Source of the DNA: Bacillota bacterium
GTDB taxonomy: Bacteria > Bacillota > Clostridia > Christensenellales > Aristaeellaceae
Assembly: GCA_023409955.1 (NCBI GenBank)
Contig: JAEYQQ010000174.1
Span: 1 to 17,247, forward strand
Direction: 5' to 3'
Length of the DNA: 17,247 nt
Both the position numbers and the translations under genes were made by a program. The notes beneath the pieces are model-generated. The model did no database searches. It was given only the letters and a program-made list of their open reading frames with translations, and had not been told where the DNA came from. This document shows, piece after piece, positions 7,174-14,229 of this stretch. Numbering within the stretch: position 1 is the stretch's first letter; each line of letters starts with the position of its first letter.

Positions 7174-8157
7174 TTATACGACCTTGATCAGCATGGTCTT
7201 TTGCTCATCCATTTCCAGAACAAGAATACCATCCTTCTCCAGCTGTTTCAAAACATCGCTGAAGCGTTTGAAGCCGATGGAACGCTCGCTAAAATCAGGG
7301 TAGGATACCTGTATATCGGCTTTGAGGATGCTGGGATTGATGCGGTCAAAGCCATCATCTTTATAGCGCTTGAGCTGTTCTTTAAAGGCATCCTTCCAGC
7401 TTTCCTTGGTTAGCTGAGGTGTGGTGGAGGTATCCTTGGAGGACATGCTGACCATCACGTTGAAATTGTCATTCTTGATATGAATGGAGCCGTACTTCTG
7501 GCTCAGCTTATTGAGCAGCTTTCCAAAGGTGGCACAGCCGTATGACTTTTCATTAAAGTCCGGGCGAAGGCGCAGCAATATTCCCTTGAGCTCACTGGCG
7601 TAGATTTCATCCTCGTCTGTTTGTTCTTGAAAAATACTTTCGATGAGCTTGTTAAGTTCCGCTTCGTCCAGCGGGTCGGATGAGGCAGCCTTCTTGGTGG
7701 ATTGTATGCCTGCACGGCCGCCCACGCTTTCCAGAAACTGAAACTCGTTGCATGCATTGATAAAGATGGTGCTGGCCACTTCACTGCGGGATATGCCCAG
7801 CACAAACTTGCCCATGCTTTTGAGTTTGCCTACCAAAGGCGTATAATCGCTGTCGCCGGATACAATGCAGAAGCTGTCAATGAGGGGGTTGGTATAAGCT
7901 ACCTCCAGGGCATCGATGACCAGCAGAATATCGGCATTGTTTTTTTGAGCATATCCATAACGAAGGGAAGGAACCACCGTAAATGTGTTGCTCAAAAGAA
8001 CTTCTTTCATATCACTGAAGCGGTCGGTATAACCGTATACCTTGCCCAGCAGGATATCGCCACGGATTTTTACTTTTTCCAGTATACTGTTTAATGTGGC
8101 TACTTTAGCGCCGCAGTTTTCCAAATCAACAAATATGGCAAATTTTGATGCAGACAG
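7174..8157 (-). CDS. NYN-domain (LabA/DUF88-like) putative RNase with two OST-HTH/LOTUS-like domains, CTG start
   Basis: A 327-residue protein if started at CTG 8157-8155. The first 145 residues are an NYN/PIN-like fold: FAIFVDLEN (6-14) with acidic D11, NNADILLVIDALE with D76 and D82, and CIVSGDSDYTPLV with D102 and D104, the pattern of metal-dependent RNases. Residues about 163-240 and 250-327 each resemble an OST-HTH/LOTUS RNA-binding domain (for example LRPDFNEKSYGCATFGKLL and YPDFSERSIGFKRFSDVL). The frame has no ATG, GTG or TTG between its upstream stop and the catalytic motif. TTG at 8124 lies inside VDLEN and would remove D11. GAGGGG at 8164-8169 sits six bases before the CTG, supporting it as start. 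Known relatives have been linked to RNA turnover, but the substrate here is unknown. A terminator lies between it and the upstream gntR gene. Confidence 0.82.
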   Translation of the reverse strand: MSASKFAIFVDLENCGAKVATLNSILEKVKIRGDILLGKVYGYTDRFSDMKEVLLSNTFTVVPSLRYGYAQKNNADILLVIDALEVAYTNPLIDSFCIVSGDSDYTPLVGKLKSMGKFVLGISRSEVASTIFINACNEFQFLESVGGRAGIQSTKKAASSDPLDEAELNKLIESIFQEQTDEDEIYASELKGILLRLRPDFNEKSYGCATFGKLLNKLSQKYGSIHIKNDNFNVMVSMSSKDTSTTPQLTKESWKDAFKEQLKRYKDDGFDRINPSILKADIQVSYPDFSERSIGFKRFSDVLKQLEKDGILVLEMDEQKTMLIKVV

Positions 8158-8180
8158 GGAAATCCCCTCATTTCTATTCT

Positions 8181-8204
8181 GAAAAACAGAGGGAGCTTCC
8201 CTCT
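8181..8204 (-). terminator. Terminator after the GntR-family gene
   Basis: On the minus strand AGAGGGA and TCCCTCT (8188-8204) pair around a three-base loop and are followed by GTTTTTC (8181-8187). It lies 30 bases past the gntR stop and upstream of the NYN gene start, so the NYN gene must rely on readthrough or on a promoter I cannot identify in the short space that remains. Confidence 0.72.
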
Positions 8205-8233
8205 CTCTTCAGTAATTGATTTTGAATTTTTCT

Positions 8234-8950
8234 CTAAATACGAAAGGTAAATCTATCGCCGCGGATCAATTGGCTGGAGGTATGAATGACGGCGCCATTT
8301 TGGTCGTAGACGCATTCTTTAAGCAGCAAAAGTGCAGCTTCCGGCTCCACACCCAATAGCTTTGCTTGATTGCTTGTTGCATAAGCCAGAGCAATATCAT
8401 GAACAGCCTTGCTGGGCTCTATTCCCTTGCGCAAGAGAATGGCATACAGCGATTGGGACATATCCTCCTGCGCCAAATAGGAGAAGGAGGATGGAAAACG
8501 ATTGGTTTCCAGCATGACAGGCAGGGTATCTGCAAAGCGTAGACGGCATACCTCCAGCACCATGTCACTTGGTGATGCATGTAAGTTTTCCACATCTTCC
8601 GGCGTAGCATGCTGAAATTGCGAATGAATGAGTTTGGTGCTTGGCGTGCAGCCCATGATCCGGCAAGCGGCATTAAAGCTGGTGATGTGCTTGAGGTCCC
8701 GCTGAATTCTGGGTACCGCAACAAAGGTCCCCTTCCCTTGATGGCGAATAAGCAGGCCATCTCGAACCAAATCAGATAACGCTTTTCTGACCGTCACCCT
8801 GCTAACTTGATAGGTGTCGCACAATTCTTGTTCAGAAGGGATACGGCCATGGATGGGGTACACTCCAGAAGCAATATCATTCTTCAGCTGCTGCATCAAC
8901 TGCCGGTACAGCGGGCTGAAAGTATCGCTGTTGAGAATGTTGTTTTTCAA
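8234..8950 (-). CDS. GntR-family transcriptional regulator, HutC-type with UTRA domain
   Basis: A 238-residue DNA-binding regulator. Residues about 10-78 form the GntR winged helix (SPLYRQLMQQLKNDI, RIPSEQELCDTYQVSRVTVRKAL, GKGTFV), and about 95-235 form a UTRA effector-binding domain (ITSF.A, EVCRLRFADTLPVMLETNRFP). UTRA regulators respond to small molecules, often sugar phosphates or amino-acid derivatives; the ligand here cannot be told. The start is TTG at 8950-8948, with AAGGAGG seven bases upstream; no ATG fits. Its promoter (8979-9007) faces away from a Nudix hydrolase gene whose promoter is about 45 bases off, so regulation of itself and of that neighbour is plausible but unproven. 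A terminator follows the gene. Confidence 0.93.
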   Translation of the reverse strand: MKNNILNSDTFSPLYRQLMQQLKNDIASGVYPIHGRIPSEQELCDTYQVSRVTVRKALSDLVRDGLLIRHQGKGTFVAVPRIQRDLKHITSFNAACRIMGCTPSTKLIHSQFQHATPEDVENLHASPSDMVLEVCRLRFADTLPVMLETNRFPSSFSYLAQEDMSQSLYAILLRKGIEPSKAVHDIALAYATSNQAKLLGVEPEAALLLLKECVYDQNGAVIHTSSQLIRGDRFTFRI

Positions 8951-8978
8951 CCGCTCTCCTCCTTACATTCTTTCTGTC

Positions 8979-9007
8979 AGTATACCAGTTTCTACTAGGA
9001 AAATCAA
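8979..9007 (-). promoter_or_regulatory. Promoter of the GntR-family gene
   Basis: On the minus strand TTGATT (9002-9007) and TATACT (8979-8984) are 17 bases apart. A palindromic GTATAC core overlaps the -10 box and could be part of an operator for autoregulation, which is a guess. Confidence 0.6.
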
Positions 9008-9046
9008 ACAAAATACCGCCATTCATCAATGGTTACAGGCTTTTTA

Positions 9047-9055
9047 TGATACAAT
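9047..9055 (+). promoter_or_regulatory. Extended -10 promoter of the Nudix gene
   Basis: TGATACAAT (9047-9055) is an extended -10 element 22 bases upstream of the ATG at 9078, with the GGAGGT ribosome site at 9065-9070 between them. There is no good -35 box, as is common for extended -10 promoters. Confidence 0.55.
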
Positions 9056-9077
9056 GCACATGATGGAGGTACATAGG

Positions 9078-9497
9078 ATGAAATGCAGTATTTTTCCTTT
9101 GGATACATTAAAATCTTACAAATATTCGGTGGTCTTGTCATTTTATCAAGGCAAATTATTATTAAGCAGGCACAGGCAGCGATCAACTTGGGAAACCCAA
9201 GGCGGGCATATAGAGCCGGGAGAAATGCCCCTGCAAGCTGCAGCCAGGGAGCTTGAGGAAGAATCAGGAGCAATAAGGTATCGTATTACCCCGCTGTGCG
9301 ATTATGCAGCCGGGGAGGAGGGATCAATGGCCAACGGAATGGTTTATATAGCCCAAATAGAAGAATTGGGGGCAATTCCTGATTATGAGATGGCGGAGAT
9401 ATGCCTGTTTGAATATCTTCCGGAAAACCTGACCTATCCAGAAATAACGCCTTGCTTGTACAAGTATTGGCAGGAAAGACGGGATTTACACCTATAA
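9078..9497 (+). CDS. Nudix hydrolase, MutT/YtkD-like
   Basis: A 139-residue Nudix enzyme, a class that hydrolyses nucleoside diphosphates linked to another group, including oxidised nucleotides. The Nudix box GX5EX7REUXEEXGU is perfect: G43, E49, R57-E58-L59, E61-E62, G64, with WETQGGHIEPGE leading into it. The central fold and length are normal. The C-terminal FEYLPENLTYPEI segment resembles YtkD-like proteins proposed to clean up 8-oxo-dGTP, but the substrate cannot be read from sequence. The start at 9078 is set by GGAGGT at 9065-9070; in-frame ATGs at 9054, 9060 and 9063 overlap or precede that site. It is divergent from the GntR gene and shares a convergent terminator with the desulfoferrodoxin gene. 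Confidence 0.92.
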   Translation: MKCSIFPLDTLKSYKYSVVLSFYQGKLLLSRHRQRSTWETQGGHIEPGEMPLQAAARELEEESGAIRYRITPLCDYAAGEEGSMANGMVYIAQIEELGAIPDYEMAEICLFEYLPENLTYPEITPCLYKYWQERRDLHL

Positions 9498-9499
9498 AG

Positions 9500-9536
9500 A
9501 AAGAGGGTCACGCATGATAAGTGCATGACCCTCTTT
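9500..9536. terminator. Bidirectional terminator between Nudix and desulfoferrodoxin genes
   Basis: AAAGAGGGTCA (9500-9510) pairs perfectly with TGACCCTCTTT (9526-9536), an 11-pair stem with a 15-base loop. The stem ends in T on either strand, and the element lies between the stop codons of two convergent genes. Confidence 0.85.
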
Positions 9537-9545
9537 GCAATGTAA

Positions 9546-9917
9546 TTACAGTTCAAGTTTCCACAGACCATGGAGATTGCAGTACTCATACGCTGCAACA
9601 GCCTTGTCATCATGCAGGGCAAAAACGGCTTTGGGTTCTTCGCCTGGTTTGAGCATCTTGCGCTGCCCACCCTTTTCTGTTTGCAGGTAAATCCACTGAA
9701 TCAGGTGGGCTTCTGTCATAGGATGAGCAACAGAACCCACCTCAACAGTTACCAAATCACCTTCCACTTTGACAACGGGCACATGCTTTTCTTTGGCCGC
9801 ATCCACCGTGTTAGGGGTAAGTTCCTTCATTTTCTGGCCGCAGCAAGTCATGGGTGCACCGGAGTTATGGATCATTCCAACCAGATTGCCGCATTCTTCG
9901 CACAAAAAAAACTGCAT
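9546..9917 (-). CDS. dfx: Desulfoferrodoxin (2Fe superoxide reductase)
   Basis: A 123-residue cytoplasmic superoxide reductase, which reduces superoxide to peroxide without releasing oxygen, a typical defence of anaerobes. The N-terminal desulforedoxin domain carries the FeCys4 centre I ligands C6, C9, C25 and C26. The catalytic centre II ligands are H45 (in KEKHVPV, with conserved E43 and K44), H65, H71, C113 and H116 (CNLHGLW). All ligands are intact. ATG 9917 follows AAGGAGG with an eight-base gap; longer in-frame readings have no ribosome site and overlap the promoter. It has its own promoter upstream and a shared terminator downstream. It would be fed electrons by rubredoxin or a similar donor, none of which is encoded in this window. 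Confidence 0.96.
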   Translation of the reverse strand: MQFFLCEECGNLVGMIHNSGAPMTCCGQKMKELTPNTVDAAKEKHVPVVKVEGDLVTVEVGSVAHPMTEAHLIQWIYLQTEKGGQRKMLKPGEEPKAVFALHDDKAVAAYEYCNLHGLWKLEL

Positions 9918-9951
9918 ACTGTCTACCTCCTTAATGAAAAGTTCTTTATTT

Positions 9952-9980
9952 ATGGTAGCCGTTTGTCTGTAAAACGTCAA
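9952..9980 (-). promoter_or_regulatory. Promoter of desulfoferrodoxin gene
   Basis: On the minus strand TTGACG (9975-9980) and TACCAT (9952-9957) are separated by 17 bases. The predicted start near 9945 leaves a leader of about 28 bases before the ATG at 9917. Confidence 0.6.
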
Positions 9981-10025
9981 GAGATGAAAAAAACAAAATA
10001 AGTGTAATGAAATTTTGAAATAGTG

Positions 10026-10034
10026 TGATAGAAT
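10026..10034 (+). promoter_or_regulatory. Possible extended -10 promoter of the transglutaminase-like gene
   Basis: TGATAGAAT (10026-10034) is an extended -10 element 38 bases upstream of the ATG at 10072. No clear -35 box is present. It would be divergent from the desulfoferrodoxin promoter about 50 bases away. Confidence 0.4.
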
Positions 10035-10071
10035 TGATCAAACGCTTTACCATTGGCATAAGGAGCTATGT

Positions 10072-11442
10072 ATGTTGGATATAACTTCCTTGCAGCTGGG
10101 TTTACCGGAAGATATTTTGAAAAAAAAGTGGTCCGGGGATTTTAGGGGTGCATTGGATGCAATTGATGCCCGTTTGAACAAGAAACTTCCAGAAATGTTG
10201 CGCAAGCGCCTTGAATTGGAGAAGGAGATTATTCCCCGGCTTGCACGTGCTTATCCCCACAACAAGGAAAAAGCGTTGGAGATTATGCGGGGGCTGATTC
10301 CGGATTTTTCTGAAACAGAGTTTGAAACGCTGGAGAATGACAATTGGATCGATTTTTTATATGTTGACGGGGAGAAGCGTTATTTTGTGCGCTTTCACCG
10401 AACACTTTTAAAAGTCCATCCTGATATCGCCAAGCGTGCGGGAGTTCCATTGTCTCCATCTAGCCCGTTGCTGGATGATGTTATCAAAGAGATGAAGGAA
10501 AAAGGATCGCTGACTTATCATTTTCATATACGCTGTACATTTAAGATTCTTGAAAAGGGTTTTCATGAAGGCGAAACATACAAAGTGCATTTACCTTTGC
10601 CTGCATTGTCAGCGCAAACAGAGAATGTGCAAATGATAGCAGCTTCACCAACCCCTTTTTTTGTTGCAGATGAGAGACATCCTCATCGAACTGCTTATTT
10701 TGAAGCAACACTGATGGAAAATAAGCCCTTTGTGCTGGAGTATACCTATGATAATACCGTAACCTATGTGGACCTGAAAAAGGAACCTAAATCAACAATG
10801 CCTGTATATACCCGCTGCCCGGCACCTTGTGATGATGATTTGTCAGAATGTGCTCCCCATATTCTTTTCACCCCCTATATCAAGTCGCTGCTGGATGAAA
10901 TTCTCTCAGGGGATGAGACTCCTCTTCAAAAGGCTAGAAAAATCTATGATTTTGTAACCACAAGGATTACGTATTCTTTTGTACGCTCTTATTTGACATT
11001 GGAAAACCATGTAGAATATACAGCAGTGAATCTAAAAGGCGACTGCGGATTGCAAGCGTTGTTGTTTATCACCCTTTGCCGTGGAGCTGGAGTACCGGCC
11101 CGTTGGCAATCAGGGCTTGCAGCAGAGCCTGATTCCATTGGCAGCCATGACTGGGCACAATTTTATGTAGCGCCTTGGGGTTGGTTGTTCTGTGACTGTT
11201 CCTATGGCGGTGCGGCATGGCGAAAGGGAAATTTGGAGCGTTGGGATTTTTATTTTGGAAATCTTGACCCCTATCGCATGGCTGCCAATGCCGCATATCA
11301 GGCAGTATTTGACCCACCTAAGAAATACCTGCGTGCAGACCCATATGACAGCCAGGATGGCGAGTGTGAAACACCATTCAGAGGGCTTATGGGCAGTGAA
11401 TTTGATACGGACTATGAAATGGTTTCCTGGTCGAAGGATTGA
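10072..11442 (+). CDS. Transglutaminase-like cysteine-protease-fold protein, function unknown
   Basis: A 456-residue protein with a transglutaminase-like core at about 285-400. The likely catalytic triad is C325 in LKGDCGLQA, H359 in SHDWAQFY and D375 in CDCSYGG. The GAGVPARWQSG segment between them is typical of the family. Upstream, residues 1-130 are predicted mostly helical and charged, and about 145-240 look like a beta domain often seen before this core in related proteins. There is no signal peptide or membrane segment, so it is probably cytoplasmic, unlike many secreted or membrane-bound members. Bacterial relatives act as peptidases, amidases or protein-modifying enzymes; none can be chosen here. 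The ATG follows AAGGAG. It is a single-gene unit between desulfoferrodoxin and the feo operon, with a terminator after it. Confidence 0.85.
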   Translation: MLDITSLQLGLPEDILKKKWSGDFRGALDAIDARLNKKLPEMLRKRLELEKEIIPRLARAYPHNKEKALEIMRGLIPDFSETEFETLENDNWIDFLYVDGEKRYFVRFHRTLLKVHPDIAKRAGVPLSPSSPLLDDVIKEMKEKGSLTYHFHIRCTFKILEKGFHEGETYKVHLPLPALSAQTENVQMIAASPTPFFVADERHPHRTAYFEATLMENKPFVLEYTYDNTVTYVDLKKEPKSTMPVYTRCPAPCDDDLSECAPHILFTPYIKSLLDEILSGDETPLQKARKIYDFVTTRITYSFVRSYLTLENHVEYTAVNLKGDCGLQALLFITLCRGAGVPARWQSGLAAEPDSIGSHDWAQFYVAPWGWLFCDCSYGGAAWRKGNLERWDFYFGNLDPYRMAANAAYQAVFDPPKKYLRADPYDSQDGECETPFRGLMGSEFDTDYEMVSWSKD

Positions 11443-11465
11443 TAGCAATACATTTTGCATATAAG

Positions 11466-11501
11466 CACAAAACCGCCCTGAATCATCAGAGCGGTTTTGT
11501 G
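11466..11501. terminator. Bidirectional terminator between transglutaminase-like gene and feo operon
   Basis: CACAAAACCGC (11466-11476) pairs perfectly with GCGGTTTTGTG (11491-11501), with a 14-base loop. It lies between convergent genes and abuts the stop codon of the FeoB-associated peptide gene (11502-11504). The T-rich side of the stem serves either direction. Confidence 0.85.
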
Positions 11502-11651
11502 TTAGTGAACAGATTTGCTGTTGCAGGCACCGCAGCTGTCACAGGAGGGACATCCGACGCAGGCACAGCCCTTTTTCTTTGACCGAATCATATGATAAAC
11601 GGTGTAGCCAAGGGCACCGAATACAACTATGGCAACCAGGATGGTTCCCAT
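11502..11651 (-). CDS. FeoB-associated Cys-rich membrane protein
   Basis: A 49-residue reading frame. It starts at ATG 11651 after AAAGGAG with an eight-base gap and lies 27 bases after feoB. Residues 2-22 form one hydrophobic helix (ILVAIVVFGALGYTV), followed by a positively charged RSKKK. The tail is Cys-rich, with C28, C30, C34, C37, C40 and C43 spaced as CACVGCPSCDSCGAC. This matches the small FeoB-associated family found after feoB in Firmicutes, thought to sit in the membrane beside FeoB and perhaps handle Fe(II) or assist assembly; its role is not established. It is the last gene of the operon and a terminator abuts its stop. Confidence 0.9.
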   Translation of the reverse strand: MGTILVAIVVFGALGYTVYHMIRSKKKGCACVGCPSCDSCGACNSKSVH

Positions 11652-11678
11652 TCCATCAACTCCTTTCAGGAGGGACAG

Positions 11679-14162
11679 TTAGGCTTTGTTTCCGGCCGGC
11701 ATAGCCTTATGGCCGGATTTTGTGTCAGTGTTTCTAAAAATCAGCCAGAGAATCCAGCCCATAAGGGCCAGGGCAATGATCTGCCCCACACCAAATGCCG
11801 CGCCAGCAAAGATTAAGCTGCCAAGCTGGTTTATCAGGAAAGCGCATACATAAGCCAGAACGGTTTGATATCCTATGGCGATCCAAGTCCATTTTTTATC
11901 ACCCATTTCTCGGTGAATGGCACCAATGGCTGCAAAGCAGGGGGCACACAAGAGGTTGAATACCAGGAAGGAGTAGGCGGTAACCTGAGTGAAGGCCGCC
12001 TGCAGCTGGGGCCAGATTTCCGCTCCATCTTCCGCCACCTCGGCAACACCGTACAGGATGCCAAAGGTGCCAACCACATTTTCCTTGGCAGTGAGGCCTA
12101 CAAGTGTGGCCACGGCAGATTTCCAATCCCCCCAGCCCAGGGGTGCGAAAAGGGGGGCAATGACGTTGCCAAGGGATGCCAGAATGCTTTCTTCTTCGCC
12201 CACCATTTGGAACGTAAAGTTAAAGTTGGATAAGAACCAAATCAATGCGCTGGAGATAAAAATAATGGTACCAGCCTTGATGATAAAGTGCTTGCTGCGG
12301 TCCCACATATGGATCAACAGACCTTTAATTCGGGGCATGTGGTAGGAAGGCAGCTCCATTACAAAAGGTGCTGGATCCCCTGCAAACAACTTTGTTTTTT
12401 TGAGAATGACGCCTGAGAGAATAATGGCCGCCATACCCATAAAGTAAGCGGATGGGCCAACCCAGGAGCTTGTGGGGAACAAAGCGCCGGCAATCAGGGC
12501 GATAATGGGAAGCTTGGCGCTGCAGGGGATGAAGGTGGTTACCATTACCGTCATTCTGCGGTCCTTCTCATTTTCAATGGTACGGCTGCCCATAATAGCC
12601 GGAACGCCGCAGCCGGTGCCAATAAGGACCGGAATAAAGGATTTACCCGACATGCCGAACTTGCGGAAGATGCGGTCCATGATAAAGGCGATACGGGCCA
12701 TATACCCGCTGTCCTCCAATATGGCCAAGCACAGGAATAGTACCATCATCTGAGGCAGGAAGCCCAGGACAGCCCCGACGCCTGCAATAATGCCATCCAA
12801 AATCAAGCTTTGAAGCCAGTCAGCGCAATTTATGGAAACCAACAAGTTTTCCACCAGCACCGGGATGCCTGGAATCCATACGCCATGGCTTGCTGGATCG
12901 GGCTCTTCAGCGCTCAGCGCGGCCTCAAAGTCGGACACAGCCACTGGCAAGGTATCAATAACAATGCCTTCCTCGTCTGTGATTTCCATTTGTGTGGTCA
13001 AATTGCTTTCCGCAGCCTGTGCGACAAAAGAACGGATGATTTGAGAATCAGGCTCCTCTGTTTTAAGCGTTGTTGCAATGGCAGTGGTATCGATGCCTGC
13101 TTCTGCTGCTGCTGAAAGATACGCATCCACCTTTGCCAGTTGAGATTCATAAACGCCGACAGATTCTTCATACGCCGGTGCGCCAATACCAAACAAATGC
13201 CAACCGTCGCCAAATACGCCGTCATTGGCCCAGTCGGTACCAATGGCGCCCACCGTCTGAACGGAAATGAAGTACACCAGCCACATGACGGCGGCGAAGA
13301 TGGGCAGGGCCAAAAACCGGTTGGTAACCACCCTGTCGATCTTATCGCTTCCTGTCAAGCCCCCGGTGCGCTTCTTTTGAAGCACCTTTTTCATCAAGTT
13401 GGCGATAAACTGATAACGCTGGTTGGTGATGATGCTTTCGCTGTCATCATCCTCTTCTGCTTCGAGTTTTGTGATGATGCTCTCCAACATATCGATCTCT
13501 GAGTCGGAAAGGTTCAGACGCTCCAAAGCTTTTTCATCCCGCTCGAAGGCTTTGATGGCATAAAAACGCATCTGCTCCTTGGGAACCTTGCCTGTTAGCA
13601 GTTCGGATACCTCATCAAGCGCTTTTTCCACAGCAGTATCAAAGCGGTGCTTTGCTGTATGGGGTTTGTGCTGGGCCGCTGCCTCCATCGCTTTTTCCGC
13701 TGCTTCTTTGGTTCCAGTACTCTTTAAAGCACTTGTCTGAACAATGGGGCAGCCCAATGCATCAGACAGCTTAGCGATATCAATCTTATCGCCTCGCTTG
13801 GTTACCAAATCCATCATATTCAAGGCAATGACTGCAGGAATGCCTGCTTCCAAAAGTTGTGTGGTCAGGTACAAGTTGCGCTCCAGGTTGCTGGCATCCA
13901 CCAAATTCAATAGCGCATCTGGTTTCTCATCTAAAATATAAGTCCGGCTGACCACTTCCTCCAAGGTGTAGGGAGAGAGGGAGTAGATGCCGGGCAGGTC
14001 TTGTATAATAACATCCTTGTGGCCTTTCAGCCGACCTTCCTTTTTCTCCACTGTAACGCCGGGCCAATTGCCAACATACTGGCTGGAGCCTGTCAGGTCG
14101 TTAAACATCGTCGTTTTTCCGCTGTTTGGGTTACCGGCCAGGGCGATTTTCATTTCGGCCAT
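11679..14162 (-). CDS. feoB: Ferrous iron transport protein B (GTP-dependent Fe(II) permease)
   Basis: FeoB is the membrane protein that imports Fe(II). The 827-residue product begins with a G domain: G1 GNPNSGKTT (10-18), Thr of GVTVEKK (35-41), G3 DLPG (55-58), G4 NMMD (115-118). A helical domain follows to about 275, then the membrane region with the two conserved gate blocks around EDSGYMARIAFIMDR (483-497), GTGCGVPAIMGSRT (515-528) and TTFIPCSAKLPI (542-553). Between the first membrane helix (about 284-304) and the next is an unusually long outside segment of about 120 residues (305-430), rich in Ala, Glu and Asp. ATG 14162 is preceded by AAAGGA; an in-frame TTG at 14192 lies within an operator palindrome and is rejected. 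Two feoA genes precede it and an FeoB-associated peptide gene follows. Confidence 0.96.
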   Translation of the reverse strand: MAEMKIALAGNPNSGKTTMFNDLTGSSQYVGNWPGVTVEKKEGRLKGHKDVIIQDLPGIYSLSPYTLEEVVSRTYILDEKPDALLNLVDASNLERNLYLTTQLLEAGIPAVIALNMMDLVTKRGDKIDIAKLSDALGCPIVQTSALKSTGTKEAAEKAMEAAAQHKPHTAKHRFDTAVEKALDEVSELLTGKVPKEQMRFYAIKAFERDEKALERLNLSDSEIDMLESIITKLEAEEDDDSESIITNQRYQFIANLMKKVLQKKRTGGLTGSDKIDRVVTNRFLALPIFAAVMWLVYFISVQTVGAIGTDWANDGVFGDGWHLFGIGAPAYEESVGVYESQLAKVDAYLSAAAEAGIDTTAIATTLKTEEPDSQIIRSFVAQAAESNLTTQMEITDEEGIVIDTLPVAVSDFEAALSAEEPDPASHGVWIPGIPVLVENLLVSINCADWLQSLILDGIIAGVGAVLGFLPQMMVLFLCLAILEDSGYMARIAFIMDRIFRKFGMSGKSFIPVLIGTGCGVPAIMGSRTIENEKDRRMTVMVTTFIPCSAKLPIIALIAGALFPTSSWVGPSAYFMGMAAIILSGVILKKTKLFAGDPAPFVMELPSYHMPRIKGLLIHMWDRSKHFIIKAGTIIFISSALIWFLSNFNFTFQMVGEEESILASLGNVIAPLFAPLGWGDWKSAVATLVGLTAKENVVGTFGILYGVAEVAEDGAEIWPQLQAAFTQVTAYSFLVFNLLCAPCFAAIGAIHREMGDKKWTWIAIGYQTVLAYVCAFLINQLGSLIFAGAAFGVGQIIALALMGWILWLIFRNTDTKSGHKAMPAGNKA

Positions 14163-14184
14163 TGGAATCACGTCCTTTCTTGAA

Positions 14185-14200
14185 GTTAGCAATTGCTAAC
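14185..14200. promoter_or_regulatory. Perfect 16-bp palindrome upstream of feoB, operator-like
   Basis: GTTAGCAATTGCTAAC is a perfect palindrome between feoA and feoB, 23 bases before the feoB start. Its arms (GTTAG, six bases, CTAAC) recur upstream of the operon at 14778-14793. The arms resemble the TTAG/CTAA halves of DtxR/IdeR iron boxes, so an iron-responsive regulator is inferred. Confidence 0.65.
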
Positions 14201-14210
14201 GCATGGTTGT

Positions 14211-14229
14211 AAAAAAAGAGCGCTCCGCT
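14211..14229 (-). terminator. Weak hairpin with T-tract between feoA and feoB
   Basis: On the minus strand AGCG and CGCT (14219-14229) pair around a three-base loop and are followed by C and seven T (14211-14217). The feoA stop codon lies inside the hairpin. The stem is short, so this is at best a partial terminator that lowers transcription into feoB. Confidence 0.4.

Noticed and set aside
7174..8124. TTG at 8124 as start of the NYN gene
   Set aside because: It falls inside the catalytic FVDLEN motif and has no ribosome site; the CTG at 8157 fits both.
8814..9077. 5' extension of the Nudix gene to 8814
   Set aside because: It would run through the divergent promoters and antisense to gntR; the ribosome site and Nudix fold fit the ATG at 9078.
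14163..14192. TTG at 14192 as start of feoB
   Set aside because: The added ten residues are not FeoB-like, and the codon lies in the operator palindrome; ATG at 14162 has a Shine-Dalgarno sequence and the normal N-terminus.
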